Shown here piece by piece: positions 57,441 to 64,000 of a stretch of 64,000 nt of DNA. Position numbers and translations under genes: made by a program. The notes under the pieces were generated by a model that was given only the letters and a program-made list of their open reading frames with translations, ran no database searches and had not been told where the DNA came from. The stretch comes from Rhodococcus sp. 14-2470-1b. Lineage in GTDB: Bacteria > Actinomycetota > Actinomycetes > Mycobacteriales > Mycobacteriaceae. Each line of letters begins with the position of its first letter. The first letter of the stretch is position 1. The stretch lies in NCBI RefSeq assembly GCF_002259415.1, contig NZ_NPFY01000013.1, positions 1-64,000 of the forward strand, in the 5' to 3' direction.

Positions 57441-59287
57441 GGCACTATCCGGTACTTGAGCATCATGTCGTGGTCCTCGTGGTCGAGGAGATGGCAGTGC
57501 CAGACGTAGCCCTGAAGGTCACCGGCGGATTCCTCGGAATGATCGACTCCGTTGTGGACCTCGTGCATGGGGTCGTGACGGTTGTCGTGATCGGTGCTCG
57601 GCTGTACGGCAGCGGCCGGTCGAGGGAAGGTGGCGTCGGGGTCGAAACCCAATTCCTCGGCCGTCGGGAAACGTACGACGATGCGCGTGACCGTCCCGCC
57701 GTCGACTCGGACCGTGTCCTTCCAGCCTGCCTCCCACGGTGCAGGCGGGGTCATCGGTCCGCCGAGGAAGCCCTCCGGGTCAGGGGTCCACTTGATCCCG
57801 ATGGCCGGCTGCGGATTCGCGACCTGGTAATCGAGGGTGCGCAGTGGTGTACGACCCACGATCCTGAAGGTGACGAGGTGGATGTGAATCGGGTGGGGAT
57901 CGGGCGTGATGTTGACGATGTTCCACTGCTCGACGGTGCCGGGTCGCGGCATTTCGATGTCCGGGTCGCTGTAGCGAAGATTGTTCAGCGACATGATGGC
58001 CGGCGGATTGCGTAGTGCATAGGGCTGGCTGACGGTGACGGTGCGAATCTTCGTCGGCTGCTGGATGGGTCCGATCGGTGCAGGCCCTCGACTGCCGCGC
58101 AGCGATGTAGGTATCCCGCCGGTGAACCCGCGCGCGGTACCCACTCGAAAGCGGCAGAACAGCGGCATGGTGACTGCGCCGATGACGGCCGCTTGGAAGG
58201 GCGGGGCCTCGTCGTTGAGTAGCTCGACCGTCTGGCCTCCGTCGTACTCGGAGAAATCCACGAGCACGTCGTACCTCTCGCCTGGGGCGACCCTGATGGA
58301 CGTGACGGGGACGGGGGCGTCGAGCAATCCGCCATCGTTACCGATGACCCAGAACTTCATGTGGTTCTCGAAGTGCAGATTCCACACGCTGTAGGAGGCG
58401 GCGTTGATCATTCGAAAGCGATACAGCCCTCGGGCAACGGTGAGTTCTGGCCAGATCATGCCGTTGACGAGCCCGACGTCTCCGACGGCGCCACCTTCCC
58501 ATGAACCCTCCGGCACGATGCGAGTCGATCTGATGCTCAGGTGGCTGTCCTCGCGAAAGATTTTCTCCTGCATGACCAGTGGCATCTCGAACTCGCCGGC
58601 AGGTAGGCCGAGGGGGTTGTCGGTGCGACCGGTGTCGAATCGATCTCGGAGCAGGTACATCCCGGCCAGGCCTGCGTAGACGTTGACGCGGGTGATTGCC
58701 ATCGCGTGATCGTGATACCAGAGCGTTGCCGCTTCCTGCCTGTTGGGAAAGTGATGGACGATGCTTCCGCCAGGGATCGTGAGCTGCTCCGGGTTGCCGT
58801 CGCTCTCCGGCGGGGTCACGCCACCGTGTAAATGCAGCGACATCGGCGTCGAGGTACGGAAACTCTCGGTCACACCGTGCAGCGAGGTGTCCATGTCCCG
58901 GGCCATGGGATGCAGGGCCATGTTGTTGGAGAATCGGAGAGTCAGCGGATCGTCGGCGTGCGCTTCGACGATGGGCCCGAGGTAGCCGAGTTGTGCGTTC
59001 GGTCCGCAGTGATATGCCAGCGCGGGGACTTCGGGCATGTCGGTATGAAATCTGTGCATCGCAGACACCGCGTCGACCGAGAGATTCGATCCCGACACCG
59101 TAGGCAGTGTCGGTAGTGCATCCCGGAACGGAGCCACGTCGGGCGAGTGGAACAGCAGCGGACTCTCGAACGCGTCGTCGACGGGCGAGGTGAACGCGCG
59201 GGAGGCGCTGACGCCGCCGAGTGCGACTGCCGCGGTGCCGACCCCCAGCGCTCGGAAGAGGGTGCGGCGGGTCATGTCCTGCGCCAT
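57437..59287 (-). CDS. Tat-exported multicopper oxidase, CotA/bilirubin-oxidase type
   Basis: 616 residues from ATG 59287. Tat signal MTRRTLFRALG with a hydrophobic stretch to about residue 35. All four copper motifs are present: SLHLHGGVTP, LWYHDHAMA, HPIHIHLVTF and YVWHCHLLDHEDHDMM (type 1 copper His-Cys-His). A His/Asp-rich insert precedes the last motif (HDNRHDPMHEVHNGVDH). It should oxidise phenols or similar compounds with oxygen outside the membrane. Divergent from the lipase-like gene; the shared operator is at 59327. Confidence 0.94.
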   Translation of the reverse strand: MAQDMTRRTLFRALGVGTAAVALGGVSASRAFTSPVDDAFESPLLFHSPDVAPFRDALPTLPTVSGSNLSVDAVSAMHRFHTDMPEVPALAYHCGPNAQLGYLGPIVEAHADDPLTLRFSNNMALHPMARDMDTSLHGVTESFRTSTPMSLHLHGGVTPPESDGNPEQLTIPGGSIVHHFPNRQEAATLWYHDHAMAITRVNVYAGLAGMYLLRDRFDTGRTDNPLGLPAGEFEMPLVMQEKIFREDSHLSIRSTRIVPEGSWEGGAVGDVGLVNGMIWPELTVARGLYRFRMINAASYSVWNLHFENHMKFWVIGNDGGLLDAPVPVTSIRVAPGERYDVLVDFSEYDGGQTVELLNDEAPPFQAAVIGAVTMPLFCRFRVGTARGFTGGIPTSLRGSRGPAPIGPIQQPTKIRTVTVSQPYALRNPPAIMSLNNLRYSDPDIEMPRPGTVEQWNIVNITPDPHPIHIHLVTFRIVGRTPLRTLDYQVANPQPAIGIKWTPDPEGFLGGPMTPPAPWEAGWKDTVRVDGGTVTRIVVRFPTAEELGFDPDATFPRPAAAVQPSTDHDNRHDPMHEVHNGVDHSEESAGDLQGYVWHCHLLDHEDHDMMLKYRIVP

Positions 59288-59326
59288 GTGTGAGGGGCCT
59301 TTCGCACGGTCCGACAATGTGACACG

Positions 59327-59348
59327 CACCATACCGCACTGTATGGTG
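59327..59348. promoter_or_regulatory. Operator-like palindrome, site C
   Basis: CACCATAC (59327-59334), CGCACT, GTATGGTG (59341-59348): perfect 8-bp arms containing CCATAC-N6-GTATGG. 39 bp from either divergent start (59287 and 59388). Confidence 0.8.
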
Positions 59349-59387
59349 TGGTCAGCCGAATTCGACGAAACCGCTGATAGGAAGCCA

Positions 59388-60218
59388 ATGAACCTGCGTG
59401 AGAACGTCGGTCGAGCACTACGTGGAATAGGTGCGACGTCAATTGCTGTCGCCGCAGTCCTGAACGTCGAGGTCGCGACTGCAGCCGCCTCTCCCTCGGC
59501 GTGCGCAACGCCCACCGTCCTCGTGCACGATCTCGCATCCTCGGAGCGCGAGTGGGACGGGTGGCTCGACGACCTGGACCGGCATGGGTTGTGCGCGTTC
59601 TCCTTCACCTACGGCAGTTCGGATGCATCGGCGCTACTGCAGCTGGCTGGGCTCACGGTGACAGGTCTGACGAGCATCGAGGACTCGGCGCTCGAGTTCG
59701 GCGCATTCGTCGCCTCCGTCCGTGAAAGAACCGGGGCCGACCGAGTGCAGGTTCTCGCCCGCGGTGCCGGCGGGTTGGTGGCTCAGCAGTGGGTAGCGCG
59801 GTCCCGTGCGCAGGACGTTCGCACGCTCGTGACCGTCGGACCGTTGTGGAACGGAACCGATGTGGCCGGCCTCGGCAGCCTGGCCGCGTTCAATCGGAGC
59901 ATCGGAATCTACGACGCTCTCGCCGCCGTGGAAAAGCCCCTGCTCGAACCGAGTTGCGCGGCGTGCGGCCAGATCGTGGCCAATTCCGGCTACATGCACG
60001 ACGCTGCTCGTGCCGGATGGGTCTCGCCGGGCGTGCGGTACGTCAACGTGATCTCGCGGTACGACGGGCTCATGACCGATCCGCTGTCGGCAGCACTGCC
60101 CGGCAGTGAAAATCTCGTCGTGCAAGACGTGGATCCGGAGGATCGGTCCGATCACCTGCACTTGTCGAACGATCCCCTCGTCCGTCGGTTGGCCCTCGGC
60201 GCCCTGGCCGTCGGATGA
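59388..60218 (+). CDS. Secreted lipase-like protein lacking the Ser nucleophile
   Basis: 276 residues from ATG 59388 (GGAAG upstream), signal peptide ending in TAAA-SPS. Lipase class-2-like alpha/beta fold: TPTVLVHDLASSEREWDGWL, FSFTYGSSDA, VISRYDGLMTDP (acid) and RSDHLHLSNDP (His). Where G-H-S-x-G-G is expected it reads VLARGAGGLVAQQ, so the nucleophile is Gly. Probably not a classical esterase. Start of a unit with the TetR and CoA-transferase genes. Confidence 0.82.
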   Translation: MNLRENVGRALRGIGATSIAVAAVLNVEVATAAASPSACATPTVLVHDLASSEREWDGWLDDLDRHGLCAFSFTYGSSDASALLQLAGLTVTGLTSIEDSALEFGAFVASVRERTGADRVQVLARGAGGLVAQQWVARSRAQDVRTLVTVGPLWNGTDVAGLGSLAAFNRSIGIYDALAAVEKPLLEPSCAACGQIVANSGYMHDAARAGWVSPGVRYVNVISRYDGLMTDPLSAALPGSENLVVQDVDPEDRSDHLHLSNDPLVRRLALGALAVG

Positions 60219-60279
60219 CGACTCCGGATCGTACGATCGAAGGGCGGTACGCCACCCCGACAGCGAGGAGTTCACTCTG

Positions 60280-60909
60280 ATGGCAGGAACACCCAGGTCG
60301 GCTTCGACGCGCCGCGCACCCGCAAAGAAGGCTGCGGCTGCCAAGACCGGGAGCAAGCCGGCGCGACGCGCAACACGCCTGTCGGTCGACGATTGGATCG
60401 ACGCCTCGTTCGAACTGATGGCGACCGACGGTGTCTCCGGAGTGAAGATCACCAAGTTGTGTGAACGCCTCGAGGTCACCAAAGGCAGCTTCTACTGGCA
60501 TTTCGCCGACATCGACAAGCTGATGGAAGCGATCGCGGACAAGTGGTGCGACACCCAGAACGACACGGTGCGCGGATTGAAGGGGCTCGAGACCGTCGAG
60601 GTCGAACAGCGCCTGCAGATCATGGCCGAACTGTTGATCGACCAACGCACGTGGGCAGTGGAGTCGGCCGTCCGGGATTGGGCACGCAACTACGGCAAGA
60701 TCGCCGACGCTGTGCGCGAACTGGACAATCGAATCTTCGAGGTCGTACAGCGCTCGTTGCTCGATCTCGAGTTCGACCCGGACGAAGCGCGGCTCCGGGC
60801 AGGCATTCTCGTGTATTCGGGCATCGGCTTCGTTCACGCACGGGGCTCCCTGCCCACCCCGACAGCTGCGGAAGTACATGCAATGTTCGAGCTGCTCACA
60901 CGGCATTGA
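60280..60909 (+). CDS. TetR family transcriptional regulator
   Basis: 209 residues from ATG 60280 (GAGGAG upstream). An Ala/Lys/Arg-rich tail (residues 1-30) precedes the HTH: WIDASFELMATDGVSGVKIT, then LCERLEVTKGSFYWHFADID (recognition helix). C-terminal ligand domain of unknown specificity. Best candidate to bind CCATAC-N6-GTAYGG upstream of its own transcript and of the other operons. Confidence 0.94.
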   Translation: MAGTPRSASTRRAPAKKAAAAKTGSKPARRATRLSVDDWIDASFELMATDGVSGVKITKLCERLEVTKGSFYWHFADIDKLMEAIADKWCDTQNDTVRGLKGLETVEVEQRLQIMAELLIDQRTWAVESAVRDWARNYGKIADAVRELDNRIFEVVQRSLLDLEFDPDEARLRAGILVYSGIGFVHARGSLPTPTAAEVHAMFELLTRH

Positions 60910-60940
60910 AACCGGTTCATCCCACTCGACGGAGGCACCT

Positions 60941-62152
60941 GTGCTCGGAGAAGAATCGCCCGACGACTCGAACGCGCTGCCACTGAGCGGCTTTCGCGTT
61001 CTGGAACTGGGTAACTACATCGCCGGGCCCACTGCGGCGCGCATGCTCGCGGATTTCGGTGCCGAAGTGATCAAGGTGGAGCGCCCGGACACCGGCGACG
61101 AGACGCGGTCGTGGCGCCTGCACTCGGGGACCACGTCGATGTTGTTCAGGACGCTCAACCGCAACAAGAAGTCGATCGTGCTCGATCTCAAGACCGACGA
61201 AGGTAGGCGGCACGTCCTTGCTTTGGCGGCAACGTGCGATGTGGTGGTCGAAAACTTCAGACCGGGGACGTTGGAGAAGTGGGGGATTGGACCGGAAGAA
61301 CTCGACGCGGCCAATCCCAACATCGTTCTGGTGCGCATTTCTGCGTTCGGTCAGACCGGACCGCTGTCGAGGCGTCCGGGATTTGCGGCAGTCGCCGAGG
61401 CCTACAGCGGTTTTCGGGAACTGGTCGGCGATCCCGACCGGCCACCCGTGCGAGTCGGGGTGTCCATAGGCGATACCGTCGCGGCCCTGTACGCGGGATT
61501 CGGAGCAGTGATGACGCTGCTGCACAGCCGTTCTCGCTCCGACGAGCAGGGCTCGCTGCCGCTGCCGTCTCGCATTGTCGACGTCGCGCTGAGTGAATCG
61601 ATGTTCTCGGTGATGGAGTCCTTGGTTCCCGATTACCTCGCGTACGGCGTCGAGCGACGACGCCTCGGCGGGCGGATGGAAGGAATAGCCCCATCCAACG
61701 CGTACACGTGCGCCGATGGGTTGTCGATCGTGGTCGCAGGCAACGGAGACGGCATCTTCGTTCGCTACATGCTGGCGATCGGGCGTCCCGACCTGGCCTC
61801 CGACCCCGAACTGTCGGGTGGTGCCGGCAGGTGGAAACGGCGAGACGAACTCGACGCGGCCATCGGGGCATGGGCTCTCACGCGGACGCGCGCCGAGGCC
61901 CTCGCGGTACTCGACGCTGCGGAAGTGCCGAGTGGTCCGATCAACACGGCAGCTGACATCTGCGCGGACGAGCACATGCTTTCCCGCAACATGATTCAAC
62001 AGTTCCCGGTGGATACCGGCGGTCAGGATCCGGTCTCGGTGGGCTTCCCCGGAATCGTACCGGTGATCGGCGAGCGATCCCTACAGATCAGAAACCTCGG
62101 TCCCGAACTCGGCGAACACACCGACGATATTCTCGACGAGCTCACGCGGTGA
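60941..62152 (+). CDS. CaiB/BaiF family CoA-transferase
   Basis: 403 residues from GTG 60941 (GGAGG upstream). LSGFRVLELGNYIAGPTAAR, LADFGAEVIKVERPDTGDET, LNRNKKSIVLDLKTDEGR, DVVVENFRPGTLEKWG are all family III CoA-transferase signatures. It would activate an acid from the imported compound as its CoA thioester. 31 bp after the TetR gene. Confidence 0.93.
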   Translation: MLGEESPDDSNALPLSGFRVLELGNYIAGPTAARMLADFGAEVIKVERPDTGDETRSWRLHSGTTSMLFRTLNRNKKSIVLDLKTDEGRRHVLALAATCDVVVENFRPGTLEKWGIGPEELDAANPNIVLVRISAFGQTGPLSRRPGFAAVAEAYSGFRELVGDPDRPPVRVGVSIGDTVAALYAGFGAVMTLLHSRSRSDEQGSLPLPSRIVDVALSESMFSVMESLVPDYLAYGVERRRLGGRMEGIAPSNAYTCADGLSIVVAGNGDGIFVRYMLAIGRPDLASDPELSGGAGRWKRRDELDAAIGAWALTRTRAEALAVLDAAEVPSGPINTAADICADEHMLSRNMIQQFPVDTGGQDPVSVGFPGIVPVIGERSLQIRNLGPELGEHTDDILDELTR

Positions 62153-62197
62153 CGAGGGGCAGGCCGCAGCACCGGCTGGTCGTGCTCCGGTACCTGG

Positions 62198-63472
62198 CTA
62201 AAGGCTACTGGCTGCGGTGAGGAAAGGGCTTTCGGTGGGCGGACTCGTTTCACTGGAGACGTGATGGGGACCGAGATCGGAAAGCCTTTGCACACCAAGC
62301 AATCGCATGGTTCTCACGATGTCGTCTCGGAGGATGGACAGAACCCGATCGACACCTGGTGCCCCGCCTGCCATGAGGCCGTACAGATATGGCCGGCCGA
62401 TCATGCACGCGTCCGCGCCGAGACACAATGCGGCGACTATATCCGCGCCGGAACGTATTCCGCTGTCGAGCAGAATCGTGCGCGTCGGACCTACTGCTCT
62501 GCGGATCGCAGGGAGCGCAGTAACAGGCGGGATGGTCCGGTCGAGTTGACGACCGCCATGGTTGGACAGGACGATCCCGTCTGCACCGAGTTCGAACGCG
62601 GTACAGGCGTCGCTCGGACTGACTATTCCCTTGATCACGAGCTTTCCGCTCCATTCGGCACGGATCCACCTCAGGAAGGTGGCGTCGATGCCCTGTCGGA
62701 ATTGCGAGTTGAGATCCGCGAACATGGATTCTCCGGAACTTCCGAGCGCATCGAATCCAAGTGGTGCCCCAGTCAATGCCCCCGTCCACCACCTCGGGTG
62801 CACAGCCATGTCGACGAATGTTCGTGGGCTCACGGTCGGTGGAACGGTCAGTCCACTCCGCAGGTCTCTGCGTTTGGATCCGATGACTGCGGTATCCACA
62901 GTGACCACGAGGGTATCGAAGCCGTGGGTTCTCGCGGTGGCAAGGAGGTCGAGATTGGCCTGCTCGCTTTTGTGGGCGTAGAGCTGGAACCAGCGCGGTA
63001 CGCGGGGTGTCACCTCGCAGATGTCCTGTGCCGATGCCGTACCCAGAGTTGCTAGTGTGTAGGGTATTTCAGCGCGATTCGCTGCCCATGCAACACCTAT
63101 TTCGCCTTCGCGGTGGACCATGCGTGTGAAGCCGGTGGGAGCGAGGGCAAGTGGCATCCCTACGGTGTCACCCAGAATGTTCGATCGAGTGTCTGGATCG
63201 CTCACGTCGTTCAGTGCGGTCGGGTGGAATCGCAGACGCTGAAATGCATCTCGATTGGCGCGCAGAGTGATTTCTTCCTCGGCCGCTCCGTCCACGTAGT
63301 CGAAGATCGACCGCGGGACTCGCTTGCGGGCGCGAACTCGCATCTCCTCGACAGACAGGATTCTGTCGAGGGCAGATCTTCGGGATCGACGTTGTGTCAG
63401 CCCCAGCAGTTGAGCGGCCTGCTGCAGGTTGGGCAACTGCCGCTTCGGTTTCGGACGCTCGAGTGGGTCCAT
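62198..63472 (-). CDS. FMN-dependent alpha-hydroxyacid oxidase or dehydrogenase
   Basis: 424 residues, TIM barrel. IFDYVDGAAEEEITLRANRD, LALAPTGFTRMVHREGEIG, WFQLYAHK, VTVDTAVIGSKRRDLRSGLT, LVIKGIVSPSDA (FMN Lys), GIVLSNHGGRQLDR (catalytic His and Arg), LLDSGIRSGADIVAALCLGA. Oxidises an L-2-hydroxyacid such as lactate or mandelate; the substrate is not clear. It follows an IclR regulator 24 bp upstream. Confidence 0.93.
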   Translation of the reverse strand: MDPLERPKPKRQLPNLQQAAQLLGLTQRRSRRSALDRILSVEEMRVRARKRVPRSIFDYVDGAAEEEITLRANRDAFQRLRFHPTALNDVSDPDTRSNILGDTVGMPLALAPTGFTRMVHREGEIGVAWAANRAEIPYTLATLGTASAQDICEVTPRVPRWFQLYAHKSEQANLDLLATARTHGFDTLVVTVDTAVIGSKRRDLRSGLTVPPTVSPRTFVDMAVHPRWWTGALTGAPLGFDALGSSGESMFADLNSQFRQGIDATFLRWIRAEWSGKLVIKGIVSPSDACTAFELGADGIVLSNHGGRQLDRTIPPVTALPAIRRAVGPTRTILLDSGIRSGADIVAALCLGADACMIGRPYLYGLMAGGAPGVDRVLSILRDDIVRTMRLLGVQRLSDLGPHHVSSETSPPTESPFLTAASSL

Positions 63473-63496
63473 GTGTCGATCCTTTCGTGGTCATCA

Positions 63497-64000
63497 CTAC
63501 CTACCGTCGCCCGAGTGACGATAAAAAGTGAGGGTGTGGCGAGACTCGGATCGCTTCAAGATCTGAGACAGATCCGAGGCAGCGGAGACCAGAGGAGGTA
63601 AGTATCGGCGGTACAGATCCGAATCCGTCGGGAATGAAATGGACAATGCAGCCATCGAACTGCTCGATCTCGAATGGATCGGCACGGCGAGTTCAGTGAT
63701 TCCCTTTTTGCTCGAGTCGGTCAGGACCGCATACCCTGCCCGTCGAATATCGGCGAAATTTCGTCGATAGACCGCCATATCGGACGAGATGCGCGCCGGA
63801 GAGTCCGAACGTCCAGTCACCAGTGCTTCGTCCTGTACCACTGCCGGCGAGAACGCTAGCATCGCCAAACCTGCCGCCGAGCTGAGCGCCGGACGTCTGT
63901 GTGCTCGCGCGATCACTTGAGTAGAGGGGTCTGCCGGTCCGCGGTGATCGATACACAGAGCATCGCCGCCGGACACTACGCACAGGTACGTATGTTCTTG
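63497..64000 (-). CDS. IclR family regulator, C-terminal part
   Basis: Open to the window edge; the 5' end is missing. The visible part is the IclR effector domain: EHTYLCVVSGGDALCIDHRG, RRPALSSAAGLAMLAFSP, YRRNFADIRRAGYAVLTDSS, ITELAVPIHSRSSSSMAALS. It probably regulates the hydroxyacid oxidase directly downstream. Confidence 0.88.
   Translation of the reverse strand, partial: QEHTYLCVVSGGDALCIDHRGPADPSTQVIARAHRRPALSSAAGLAMLAFSPAVVQDEALVTGRSDSPARISSDMAVYRRNFADIRRAGYAVLTDSSKKGITELAVPIHSRSSSSMAALSISFPTDSDLYRRYLPPLVSAASDLSQILKRSESRHTLTFYRHSGDGR

Overview
The window is high-GC actinobacterial DNA, most likely from Rhodococcus or a close relative in the Mycobacteriales. It carries arabinogalactan genes (GlfT1, GlfT2 and the Wzm/Wzt galactan exporter), an antigen-85-type mycolyltransferase, a proteasome activator ending in GQYL, a full mce operon and two Mce-associated proteins. 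The order around 10.4-17 kb and 32 kb resembles the Rv3772-Rv3783 region of Mycobacterium tuberculosis as I remember it; I could not run an alignment.

Layout. 0-4.5 kb: 5' end of rmlA, a small island with a WXG100-like (type VII secretion-like) protein and a tandem pair of membrane-anchored paralogues, then rmlB. 4.5-13.1 kb: cell-wall glycosyltransferases: two convergent GT-C membrane enzymes, glfT2, a TylF-type methyltransferase, glfT1, wzt and wzm, with short dispersed hairpin repeats between and inside genes. 13.2-17.9 kb: bpa, a class-V aminotransferase-like protein without the PLP lysine, a quinone reductase, an aldo-keto reductase and a MarR regulator.

17.98-28.51 kb: a 10.5-kb integrated element bounded by a 24-bp direct repeat of the 3' end of tRNA-Ser(TGA). 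It has an integrase, an XRE repressor, an excisionase, a second tyrosine recombinase, a winged-helix replication-like protein with iterons inside its own gene, small proteins, an HK97-type capsid protein and a 1302-residue tape-measure protein with an NlpC/P60-type motif. No terminase, portal, protease or tail-tube gene is visible. It looks like a phage satellite, or a heavily deleted prophage, similar in scale to phiRv1/phiRv2 of M. tuberculosis.

28.5-36.7 kb: housekeeping and mixed genes (pseudouridine synthase, Excalibur protein, mycolyltransferase-like esterase, HisC-type aminotransferase, two tRNAs, a LysR locus). 36.9-41.4 kb: one giant CheB-CheR-PAS-GGDEF-EAL protein. 41.4-47.7 kb: a tightly coupled operon with homogentisate dioxygenase, aldehyde dehydrogenase, an MpaB-like protein, a hydrolase and a CrtC-like protein. 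47.8-59.3 kb: two Mce-associated genes facing an eight-gene mce operon whose first, translationally coupled gene is a Tat-exported multicopper oxidase. 59.4-64 kb: a lipase-like protein, a TetR regulator, a CoA-transferase, an FMN-dependent hydroxyacid oxidase and part of an IclR regulator.

Three copies of a palindrome, CCATAC-N6-GTAYGG, lie in the two divergent promoter regions of the last section (47736, 47793, 59329). They suggest that the hmgA operon, the Mce-associated genes, the oxidase-mce operon and the lipase-TetR-CoA transferase unit form one regulon, probably controlled by the TetR protein encoded here.
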